Source: Gammaproteobacteria bacterium (GTDB lineage Bacteria > Pseudomonadota > Gammaproteobacteria > S012-40). From it: a stretch of DNA of 9,896 nucleotides. The position numbers were made by a program, and so were the translations under genes. Shown one piece after another: positions 1-5,351 of the stretch. The notes below the pieces were generated by a model. It had not been told where the DNA came from, did not search any database, and saw nothing but the letters and a program-made list of their open reading frames with translations. The stretch spans positions 1 through 9,896 of the forward strand of contig WFVN01000076.1 in the NCBI GenBank assembly GCA_015491615.1. The letters run 5' to 3'. Every line of letters starts with the position of its first letter. The first letter of the stretch is position 1.

Positions 1-798
1 AAGAAGCGCTTGCCGGGGATCCGCGACATGGTCCGCACCTTCCTCCACATCGACCCCATCGACACCCCCATCCCCGTATTCCCCACCGCCCACTACACCA
101 TGGGCGGCATCCCCACCAACCGCTTCGGGCAGGTGGTGGTGCCCATGGGGGCCAGCAACGAGGTGCCGGTGGAGGGGCTGTACGCGGTGGGTGAGTGCGC
201 CTGCGTGTCGGTGCACGGGGCCAATCGTCTGGGGGGCAACTCCCTCCTGGACATCGTCGTCTTCGGTCGCGCCGCCGGCAACCACATCATCCAATACCTG
301 AAGGAGCACCGCTATCACCGCCCCCTCACCGGCGATTCGGTGGAACGCGCCCTCGCCCGCCTGGCGCGCTGGGAGGCGCGCGGCGAGGGCGAGTCGGTGG
401 ACGCCCTGCGCGAGGAGTTGCAGCGGGTGATGGAGGACCACTGCGGCGTGTTCCGCACCCAGGCGGTCCTGGACGAGGGGGTGGCCAAGGTGCGGGAACT
501 GAACGCGCGCCTGGCCGACGCCCGTCTCCAGGACCACAGCCAGGTGTTCAACACCGCCCGCATCGAGGCCCTGGAACTGGAGAACCTCATGGCCGTGGCC
601 CTGGCCACCGTGCACGCCGCCAGCGCCCGCACCGAGAGCCGCGGCGCCCATTCGCGCATCGACCACCCCGAGCGCGACGACACCCGTTGGCTCAAGCATT
701 CCCTCTTCTTCGCCGAAGGGGAACGGCTGGAATACAAACCGGTGCGCCTGAAGCCCCTCAACGTCCCCCCGTTCCCCCCCAAAGAACGGGTCTACTGA
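1..798 (+). CDS. sdhA: Succinate dehydrogenase flavoprotein subunit SdhA, C-terminal part (5' truncated)
   Basis: This subunit oxidises succinate to fumarate at a covalently bound FAD and passes electrons to SdhB, in the TCA cycle and as respiratory complex II on the inner face of the cytoplasmic membrane. The frame is open from base 1 and 265 residues are visible. The catalytic region reads TAHYTMGGIPT, with His at visible residue 31, and HGANRLGGNSLLD, with Arg at residue 76. These match E. coli His354 and Arg399: the spacing of 45 is identical, and the distance from His to the C-terminus (234 residues) equals that of the 588-residue E. coli protein. The window therefore opens near residue 324. 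The FAD-attachment histidine lies upstream, outside the window. The C-terminus FPPKERVY is typical of the family. sdhB starts 11 bases after the stop, so the two are one operon; sdhC and sdhD would be expected upstream. FrdA is excluded by the close SdhA match and by the sdhE partner. Confidence 0.97.
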   Translation, partial: KKRLPGIRDMVRTFLHIDPIDTPIPVFPTAHYTMGGIPTNRFGQVVVPMGASNEVPVEGLYAVGECACVSVHGANRLGGNSLLDIVVFGRAAGNHIIQYLKEHRYHRPLTGDSVERALARLARWEARGEGESVDALREELQRVMEDHCGVFRTQAVLDEGVAKVRELNARLADARLQDHSQVFNTARIEALELENLMAVALATVHAASARTESRGAHSRIDHPERDDTRWLKHSLFFAEGERLEYKPVRLKPLNVPPFPPKERVY

Positions 799-809
799 CG
801 GGAGTGCCC

Positions 810-1505
810 ATGCGTTTCTCCATCTACCGCTATCTCCCCGAGGAAGACGACGCCCCGCGCATGCAGGACTACGAGCTGCCGGACGCGCGCCCGGAGATGA
901 TGGTCCTGGACGCCCTCCTGGAGCTGAAGAAGCAGGACCCCACCCTCACCTTCCGGCGCTCCTGCGGCGAGGGGGTGTGCGGCTCCGACGGCATGAACAT
1001 CAACGGCGTCAACCGCCTGGCCTGCATCACCCCCCTTTCGGCCCTCACCGAGCCGGTGCAGATCCGCCCCCTGCCGGGGATGCCGGTGATCCGCGACCTG
1101 GTGGTGGACCTGGAGCCCTTCTACCACCAGTACCGGGCGGTGCGACCCTACCTGATCAACCACGACCCCGAGCCGGAGATCGAGCGCTTGCAGACCCCGG
1201 AGGAGCGGGATCGGCTGGACGGCCTCTACGAGTGCGTGTTGTGCGCCTGCTGCTCCACCGCCTGCCCATCCTTCTGGTGGAACCCGGACAAATACCGGGG
1301 ACCGGCAGCGCTGTTGCAGGCGGCCCGCTTCCTGGAGGACAGCCGCGACCAGGCCACCGGCGAGCGCCTGGCGGAGCTGGAGGGGCCGTACCGCCTGTTC
1401 CGTTGCCGCGGGATCATGAACTGCACCCAAGTGTGCCCCAAGGGCTTGAATCCCGCCGAGGCCATCGGCAAGATTAAAAACCGGATGCTGAAACACTTGG
1501 TCTGA
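810..1505 (+). CDS. sdhB: Succinate dehydrogenase iron-sulfur subunit SdhB
   Basis: The electron-transfer subunit of complex II carries three Fe-S clusters from the flavin to ubiquinone. The protein has 231 residues, close to E. coli SdhB (238). The N-terminal ferredoxin domain has the [2Fe-2S] ligands Cys52, Cys57, Asp60 and Cys72 (SCGEGVCGSD, then LACITP); the Asp ligand is as in E. coli. The C-terminal domain has ECVLCACCSTACP (Cys142, 145, 148, 152) and CRGIMNCTQVCPKGLNP (Cys199, 205, 209), giving the [4Fe-4S] and [3Fe-4S] ligands. SFWWNPDKYRGPAALLQA, with Pro153 and Trp156/157, lines the quinone pocket. One oddity is Arg200 directly after Cys199, where E. coli has His207. The ATG at 810 is preceded by GGAG at 801-804 with a 5-base spacer. 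The stop forms TGAATG with the sdhE start, implying translational coupling. Confidence 0.97.
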   Translation: MRFSIYRYLPEEDDAPRMQDYELPDARPEMMVLDALLELKKQDPTLTFRRSCGEGVCGSDGMNINGVNRLACITPLSALTEPVQIRPLPGMPVIRDLVVDLEPFYHQYRAVRPYLINHDPEPEIERLQTPEERDRLDGLYECVLCACCSTACPSFWWNPDKYRGPAALLQAARFLEDSRDQATGERLAELEGPYRLFRCRGIMNCTQVCPKGLNPAEAIGKIKNRMLKHLV

Positions 1506-1757
1506 ATGGAAGAAGACGAAGCGCTGGATCTGCGAAGACTGCGCTGGCAATGCCGACGGGGGATGCTGGAACTGGATCTCCTCCTGGAACGGTTCCTCGC
1601 CCGCCGCTACCCTCAGGCCGACGCCGCCGAACGGCGCGACTTCTCCCGCCTCCTACAACTCCCCGACCAGTCCCTGTCCCACTACCTCCTGCACGGAGAG
1701 ACCCCCGATGATCCTCGCCTCGCCGCCCTCGTCCGGCGCATCCTTGCGTGCCGTTGA
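1506..1757 (+). CDS. sdhE: Succinate dehydrogenase assembly factor SdhE (FAD assembly factor)
   Basis: SdhE is a small soluble protein that binds SdhA and promotes covalent attachment of FAD. The 83-residue product has the family length (E. coli 88) and the hallmark RGxxE motif: WQCRRGMLELD, with Arg18, Gly19 and Glu22. The later segment with FSRLLQLPDQSL and LLHGETP matches the helical bundle of the family. The ATG directly abuts the sdhB stop (TGAATG) and has no clear Shine-Dalgarno, so expression probably depends on reinitiation by ribosomes leaving sdhB. Placement right behind sdhAB couples the assembly factor to its client; in E. coli the gene (ygfY) is elsewhere. The last 50 bases overlap cptA. 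The older name CptB comes from a proposed antitoxin role for the sdhE-cptA pair. The sequence supports the flavinylation-factor identity; the antitoxin role is not testable here. Confidence 0.95.
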   Translation: MEEDEALDLRRLRWQCRRGMLELDLLLERFLARRYPQADAAERRDFSRLLQLPDQSLSHYLLHGETPDDPRLAALVRRILACR

Positions 1758-2166
1758 GCTGCGCCTGGGGCCGTCCTGGCACCAGGCGGGCATCCTCCTG
1801 GTGATGCACGTGGGGGCGCTGGTGTTCCTCGCCCCCCTGGCCCTGCCTTTGGCCCTCAAGGGGACGCTGTCCCTGTTGGTGGTGATCAGCCTCGTCCACA
1901 CCCTCGCCCACGCCCTGCGCCGCCGCCCCGGTTCTCTGGTGCGCCTGGCCTGGTCGGAGCAGGGGGAGTGGGAATTGGAGGATCAGGCCGGGCGGCGCCT
2001 GAAGGCCGATCTGCGCGGGGCCAGTTACCTCCATCCCCGCCTGCTGGTGCTCAACTTCCGCGAGCGCGACAACGGCCGCTCGCATCCGGTGGTGATCACC
2101 CCGGACGCCGTCTTCCAGGGCAACCTGGGCCAGCTCCGCGTCCTGCTGCGCCTGCTGGGGCGTTAG
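1708..2166 (+). CDS. cptA: CptA/YgfX-family inner-membrane protein
   Basis: The product is a 152-residue membrane protein of the YgfX/CptA family. E. coli YgfX was reported as a toxin-like protein acting on FtsZ and MreB, and in other work as a partner of SdhE; its true role is unsettled. The sequence shows two closely spaced hydrophobic segments, at about residues 27-48 and 52-70, followed by a basic RRR and a cytoplasmic domain ending in PVVITPDAVFQGNLGQLRVL, the expected YgfX topology. The ATG at 1708 lies inside sdhE (50-base overlap, different frame) and follows GGAGAG at 1695-1700 at good spacing. The in-frame TTG at 1744 is an alternative that would shorten the N-terminus by 12 residues and still keep both membrane segments. 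Family sequence conservation is low, so the call rests on topology, length and the adjacent sdhE. The stop overlaps the nadB stop on the other strand. Confidence 0.82.
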   Translation: MILASPPSSGASLRAVELRLGPSWHQAGILLVMHVGALVFLAPLALPLALKGTLSLLVVISLVHTLAHALRRRPGSLVRLAWSEQGEWELEDQAGRRLKADLRGASYLHPRLLVLNFRERDNGRSHPVVITPDAVFQGNLGQLRVLLRLLGR

Positions 2167-3782
2167 GCGGCGAAATTGGCCGGGGTGAGGACGGTGTTGC
2201 GCGGCGGCGCGCTGTCGTCCGGGCGGGGGTAGTCGAGACTGTAGTGGAGCCCGCGGCTCTCCTTGCGGCTGCGGGCGCTGCGGATGATGAGCTCGGCCAC
2301 CGTCACCAGGTTGCGCAGTTCCAGCAGGTCGTTGGTGACACGGAAGTTGCCGTAGTACTCGTCGATCTCCATCTTCAACAGTTCCACCCGCCGTTGTGCC
2401 CGCTCCAGGCGCTTGTCCGAGCGCACGATGCCCACGTAGTCCCACATGAAGCGGCGCAGCTCGTCCCAGTTGTGGGCTACCACCACCTCCTCGTCGGAAT
2501 CGGTCACCCGGCTTTCGTCCCAGGGAGGAGGGGCAGGGGGCGCGGGCTGATTGTCCAGGGTGGCCTGGATGTCCTCGGCGGCGGCGGCGGCGAACACTAG
2601 ACACTCCAGCAGCGAGTTGCTGGCCATGCGGTTTGCCCCGTGCAGGCCGGTGTGGGCCGTCTCCCCCACCGCGTACAGGCCCGCCAGGTCGGTGCGCGCG
2701 CGCAGGTCGGTCATCACCCCCCCGCAGGTGTAGTGGGCGGCGGGCACCACCGGCAGGGGCTCGCGCGTCATGTCGTAGCCGAATTCCAGGCAACGTTTGT
2801 AGATGTTGGGGAAGTGGCTACGCACGAAGGCCGGCGGCCGGTGGGAGATGTCGAGGAGGACATGGTCCACCCCCAGGCGCTTCATCTCGTGGTCGATGGC
2901 GCGTGCGACGATGTCCCGCGGGGCCAGCTCGCCACGCTCGTCGAAGCGGTGCATGAAGGGGCTGCCGTCGGGGAGCAGCAATCGCCCGCCCTCGCCGCGC
3001 ACCGCCTCGGAGATGAGGAAGGACTTGGCGGCCGGATGGTAGAGGCAGGTGGGGTGGAACTGGATGAACTCCATGTTGGCCACCCGGCAACCGGCGCGCC
3101 AGGCCATGGCGATGCCGTCGCCGGTGGCCACGTCCGGGTTGGAGGTGTAGAGGTACACCTTGCTGGCGCCGCCGGTGGCGAGGACGGTGACGCGGGTGGA
3201 AAAGGTTTCTACCCGACGGCTCTCCCGGTCCAGCACGTAGGCCCCCAGGCAGCGGTTCTCGGCCAGGCCCAGCTTGGCGCCGGTGATGAGATCGACAGCG
3301 ATGTGGCGCTCGAACAGGTCCACGTTGTCCTGGGCGCGGATCTGCGCCTCCAGGGTCTGCTCCAGGGCGCGGCCGGTGGCGTCGGCGGCGTGCAGCACGC
3401 GCCGGTGGCTGTGCCCGCCCTCGCGGGTGAGATGGAAGGCCTCGCGACCGTCGGCGCGCCGTTCGCGGGAGAAGGGTACCCCTTGGTCGATGAGCCATCG
3501 GATGCTCTCGGCGGCGCGCGCCACGGTGAAGCGCACCACCGCTTCGTCGCACAGGCCGGCGCCGGCGCGCAGGGTGTCCTGAACGTGCGATTCGAGGCTG
3601 TCCGGCGGCCCCATGACGGCGGAGATCCCCCCCTGGGCGTAGAGGGTCGAGCCCTCCGAGAGGCGGCTCTTGGACAGCACTGCCAGGCGTAGCTCGGGGC
3701 GCGCACGCGCCAGGCGCAGGGCGAGAGTGAGGCCGGCGGCGCCGCTGCCGATAACGAGGACGTCGTAGGAGTGCGAGGTCAT
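2163..3782 (-). CDS. nadB: L-aspartate oxidase NadB
   Basis: NadB is a cytoplasmic flavoenzyme that oxidises L-aspartate to iminoaspartate, the first step of de novo NAD synthesis; NadA then condenses the product to quinolinate. The 539-residue protein nearly equals E. coli NadB (540). The FAD-binding GSGAAG is at residues 12-17 and STLYAQGGISAV follows at 46-56. Active-site residues His243 (QFHPT), Arg289 (ELAPRD), His350 (AAHYTCGG) and Arg385 (HGANRMASNSLLE) match E. coli His244, Arg290, His351 and Arg386. Ser45 stands where SdhA has its FAD-linking histidine, consistent with non-covalent FAD. The frame is open further up, with ATGs at 3818 and 3857, but homology begins at the ATG at 3782, and the likely -10 box at 3820-3825 would place the transcript start below the upper ATGs. 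The Shine-Dalgarno is weak. The gene is divergent from rpoE and ends tail to tail with cptA. No nadA or nadC is in view. Confidence 0.97.
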   Translation of the reverse strand: MTSHSYDVLVIGSGAAGLTLALRLARARPELRLAVLSKSRLSEGSTLYAQGGISAVMGPPDSLESHVQDTLRAGAGLCDEAVVRFTVARAAESIRWLIDQGVPFSRERRADGREAFHLTREGGHSHRRVLHAADATGRALEQTLEAQIRAQDNVDLFERHIAVDLITGAKLGLAENRCLGAYVLDRESRRVETFSTRVTVLATGGASKVYLYTSNPDVATGDGIAMAWRAGCRVANMEFIQFHPTCLYHPAAKSFLISEAVRGEGGRLLLPDGSPFMHRFDERGELAPRDIVARAIDHEMKRLGVDHVLLDISHRPPAFVRSHFPNIYKRCLEFGYDMTREPLPVVPAAHYTCGGVMTDLRARTDLAGLYAVGETAHTGLHGANRMASNSLLECLVFAAAAAEDIQATLDNQPAPPAPPPWDESRVTDSDEEVVVAHNWDELRRFMWDYVGIVRSDKRLERAQRRVELLKMEIDEYYGNFRVTNDLLELRNLVTVAELIIRSARSRKESRGLHYSLDYPRPDDSAPPRNTVLTPANFAA

Positions 3783-3819
3783 GGAAGAAAATGGGCCTTC
3801 GACGGCTTTCGGGTTCATA

Positions 3820-3849
3820 ATTATGGGCGTACGGGTTCGACACGCCCAA
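3820..3849 (-). promoter_or_regulatory. Candidate sigma-70-type promoter of nadB
   Basis: On the minus strand TTGGGC (3844-3849) is followed by an 18-base spacer and CATAAT (3820-3825, five of six consensus bases). Transcription would begin near 3813, about 30 bases before the nadB ATG at 3782. The -10 box lies inside the CATAATTATG palindrome, so a regulator bound there would block nadB. The call is from consensus matching only. Confidence 0.35.
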
Positions 3850-3865
3850 AGTGGCATGTAATCAT
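3837..3865 (+). promoter_or_regulatory. Candidate sigma-70-type promoter of rpoE
   Basis: TCGACA (3837-3842, five of six consensus bases) is followed by a 17-base spacer and AATCAT (3860-3865, four of six). Transcription would begin near 3872, about 30 bases before the rpoE ATG. It overlaps the -35 zone of the candidate nadB promoter, so the two may compete. The -10 match is poor, and a different promoter is possible. Confidence 0.28.
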
Positions 3866-3903
3866 AAAACGATGATTCACACTAACCTTCACGCGGAGCG
3901 GCG

Positions 3904-4530
3904 ATGAAACAGGCAAAAGGAATTGCCTCGGATCAGCGCAAGGAGCCGCGCCAGAGCGAGCGCAGCATCGATCAGGCCCTCGTCGAGCGCGCCCAGCAGG
4001 GCGACAAGCGGGCCTTCGATCTGCTCGTGCGCAAATATCAGCACAAGATCGTCAAGCTCATCTCCCGCTACATCGCCGATCCCAACGAGGCCCTGGACGT
4101 GGCCCAGGAGGCCTTCATCAAGGCCTATCGGGCGTTGCCCAACTTCCGTGGCGACAGTGCCTTCTACACCTGGCTCTATCGCATCGCCATCAACACCGCC
4201 AAGAACTGGCTGGTATCCAAGGGGCGGCGCCCGCCCGAGTCGGACGTGGCCGCCGAAGATGCGGAACAGTTGGAAGCCGGCGGCAGTCTCAGGGATTACG
4301 ACACGCCGGACCAGATCCTCGCCAAGGACGAGGTGGAGCGGGCCGTGTACGAGGCCATCGACGAGCTGCCCCACGATCTGCGCACGGCCATCACCCTGCG
4401 GGAGATGGAGGGCATGAGCTACGAAGAAATCGCCCAGGCGATGGACTGTCCGGTGGGCACGGTGCGCTCGCGCATTTTCCGGGCACGCGAGGCGATCGAC
4501 AAGAAACTCAAGCCGTTGTTGCAGGGTTGA
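3904..4530 (+). CDS. rpoE: RNA polymerase sigma factor RpoE (AlgU-type, envelope stress)
   Basis: This is an ECF sigma factor that directs RNA polymerase to envelope-stress promoters when released from RseA. The 208-residue protein has region 2 (about 24-105), including DVAQEAFIKAYRALPNFRGD and SAFYTWLYRIAINTAKN, and region 4 (about 150-205) with MSYEEIAQAM and DCPVGTVRSRIFRAREAID. Both regions are nearly identical to E. coli RpoE and Pseudomonas AlgU. The ATG at 3904 follows GGAG at 3895-3898 with a 5-base spacer. It gives a charged N-terminus about 16 residues longer than E. coli RpoE (191) or AlgU (193), and no other start codon lies in frame before the conserved LVERAQQGDKRAF. It is the first gene of the rpoE-rseABC-mucD operon and divergent from nadB. 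The paralogue RpoH is ruled out by size and by the rse genes that follow. Confidence 0.97.
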   Translation: MKQAKGIASDQRKEPRQSERSIDQALVERAQQGDKRAFDLLVRKYQHKIVKLISRYIADPNEALDVAQEAFIKAYRALPNFRGDSAFYTWLYRIAINTAKNWLVSKGRRPPESDVAAEDAEQLEAGGSLRDYDTPDQILAKDEVERAVYEAIDELPHDLRTAITLREMEGMSYEEIAQAMDCPVGTVRSRIFRAREAIDKKLKPLLQG

Positions 4531-4559
4531 CGCCATGTCACGACGGTGTGGAATTTTCC

Positions 4560-4593
4560 GGGTCAGGGAAGGACTAAGGGGTCAGGAACTAAG
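4560..4593 (+). repeat. Imperfect tandem repeat GGGTCAGG..ACTAAG
   Basis: Two adjacent copies are seen: GGGTCAGGGAAGGACTAAG (4560-4578) and GGGTCAGGAACTAAG (4579-4593). They differ by a 4-base gap. A third related core, GGGTCCAGG, lies at 4631-4639. The wider segment 4550-4568 (GGAATTTTCCGGGTCAGGG) also resembles 4622-4640 (GGAATTCCCGGGTCCAGGG). The function is unknown. Confidence 0.7.
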
Positions 4594-4618
4594 GGTGGGA
4601 CCGGGTGGCCCGCAACGG

Positions 4619-4632
4619 CCGGGAATTCCCGG
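4619..4632. repeat. 14-base perfect palindrome CCGGGAATTCCCGG
   Basis: The sequence equals its own reverse complement over 14 bases. As DNA it could be an operator; as RNA it could fold into a 5-base-pair stem with an AATT loop. GGACCGGG (4599-4605 and neighbours) and CCCGGGTCC (4628-4636) could extend the fold with a one-base bulge. It lies 44 bases before the rseA start. Confidence 0.65.
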
Positions 4633-4663
4633 GTCCAGGGCGCAACAGGAACTCTGAGAAGAA

Positions 4664-4668
4664 GAAGG
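4664..4668 (+). promoter_or_regulatory. Ribosome binding site that fixes the rseA start
   Basis: GAAGG sits 8 bases before the ATG at 4677. It favours this start over the in-frame GTG at 4605, which would add 24 residues with no resemblance to the family. Confidence 0.7.
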
Positions 4669-4676
4669 TGCCATCG

Positions 4677-5351
4677 ATGAACCATTCTTTGGACAACGAC
4701 ATCTCGGCCCTGATGGATGACGAACTGCCTTCCGACGCCAGGGACGAACTCTATCAAGCCCTCAAGTCGGATGCGGAACTGGTGGGGAAATGGTCCCGCT
4801 ATCACGTGATCCGAGACACCCTTTCCAACCAACTCCCCGAACACCTCCATCTCGATCTGGCCGACCGCGTCCGCGAGGCCATCGACGGCGAACCGACCCA
4901 CTTTCTTCCTCAGAAACGCAATACCTCTTCTGTGGCGGAGACGGTCGAATCGGAACCGGCGCCCCCCGCTTCCCGCCCCGCGTGGTTCATGCCGGCCGCC
5001 GCCGTGGCCACGGTCGCCGCCATTGCCATCCTCGGTTTCCAGTTGGACCGTGGGCCCGCCGGTGGGATGACCGTGGCCGAGCAGGCGGCATCCCTTCCGA
5101 GCCCGACGCCTGCGTCCGCACCGATCGCCTTGGTGGCACAGGATGGGCAGGAGATGCCGCCGCCCCAATGGTTGCGCGGTGCCCCCACCTTAGCCGCGAC
5201 GCCGGTCCTGGTGAGCGAGCATCGTCCGTTCGCCACGCTCGACGGCGAGCGCTACCTGGTGGAGCACAGCGGCGTCGCTGCGGGAGGAAGCGTCAGCACC
5301 GTCTTCCCTTATGCCCGCATGGTGAGTCAAGAAGCGGTCGGTGGGCGCTGA
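4677..5351 (+). CDS. rseA: Anti-sigma-E factor RseA (MucA-like)
   Basis: RseA is a single-pass inner-membrane protein that holds RpoE inactive and is destroyed by stepwise proteolysis (AlgW/DegS, then RseP) under envelope stress. Of its 224 residues, about 1-75 form the cytoplasmic anti-sigma domain, with ISALMDDELPSD and KWSRYHVIRDTL matching the conserved LMDGE and WxxYHLIRD motifs of the family. Residues about 102-122 (AWFMPAAAVATVAAIAILGF) are the membrane span. The rest is periplasmic, ending with the RseA_C-like YLVEHSGVAAGGSVSTVFPY, comparable to the MucA segment YLLSH...PFAR. Length is close to E. coli RseA (216) and MucA (194). The ATG at 4677 was chosen by homology and its ribosome site. 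The stop abuts the rseB start (TGAATG), so anti-sigma factor and its guard are translated together. Confidence 0.95.
   Translation: MNHSLDNDISALMDDELPSDARDELYQALKSDAELVGKWSRYHVIRDTLSNQLPEHLHLDLADRVREAIDGEPTHFLPQKRNTSSVAETVESEPAPPASRPAWFMPAAAVATVAAIAILGFQLDRGPAGGMTVAEQAASLPSPTPASAPIALVAQDGQEMPPPQWLRGAPTLAATPVLVSEHRPFATLDGERYLVEHSGVAAGGSVSTVFPYARMVSQEAVGGR

Larger units (their letters stand above)
3783..3903. promoter_or_regulatory. Divergent nadB-rpoE control region
   Basis: These 121 bases separate the divergent nadB and rpoE starts and are visibly richer in A and T than the flanking genes. They contain a perfect 10-base palindrome CATAATTATG (3816-3825) and a 7-base inverted repeat TGGGCGT/ACGCCCA (3824-3830 and 3842-3848, 11-base loop). 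There is also a 6-base inverted repeat AATCAT/ATGATT (3860-3865 and 3872-3877). CGGGTTC occurs twice in direct orientation (3810-3816 and 3832-3838), 22 bases apart, about two helical turns. The rpoE Shine-Dalgarno GGAG is at 3895-3898. I find no good match to the RpoE-type promoter (GGAACTT, about 16 bases, TCnAA), although autoregulation is common in this family. Confidence 0.75.
4531..4676 (+). other. Structured rpoE-rseA intergenic segment
   Basis: The 146 bases between rpoE and rseA are much longer than the other junctions of this operon, which abut or overlap. They hold GGGTCAGG-type direct repeats, a 14-base palindrome, and CGGG/CCCG (4602-4605 and 4609-4612) as a small hairpin. CGCAAC occurs twice, 30 bases apart (4611 and 4641). 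No T-run follows any hairpin, so there is no intrinsic terminator. A 40-codon frame (4535-4657) runs through most of the segment with AGGG upstream, but its many AGG, GGA and CTA codons are unlike the neighbouring genes, and I do not call it a gene. Confidence 0.6.

Noticed and set aside
195..797. Long frame overlapping sdhA and joined to sdhB
   Set aside because: The SdhA frame carries clear active-site motifs; the alternative is low-complexity Arg/Gly/Pro, as expected of a GC-rich shadow, and the SdhB start at 810 has its own ribosome site.
2640..3692. Long plus-strand frame opposite nadB
   Set aside because: It is the antisense of a well-supported gene, with no motif or ribosome site of its own.
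3783..3857. Longer NadB starting at 3818 or 3857
   Set aside because: The extra residues have no counterpart in NadB, and these ATGs lie within or above the likely nadB promoter.
4619..4640. Adjoining GAATTC and CCCGGG sites suggesting a cloning linker
   Set aside because: No other vector or adaptor sequence is present, and the same bases take part in repeats within the natural gap.
4585..4653. GGAACT at 4585-4590 and 4648-4653 as RpoE-type -35 boxes
   Set aside because: No TCnAA-like -10 box lies at the required distance from either one.
4605..4676. GTG start of rseA at 4605
   Set aside because: The 24 added residues are translated from the palindrome and repeat region and do not resemble RseA; the ATG at 4677 has a better ribosome site.
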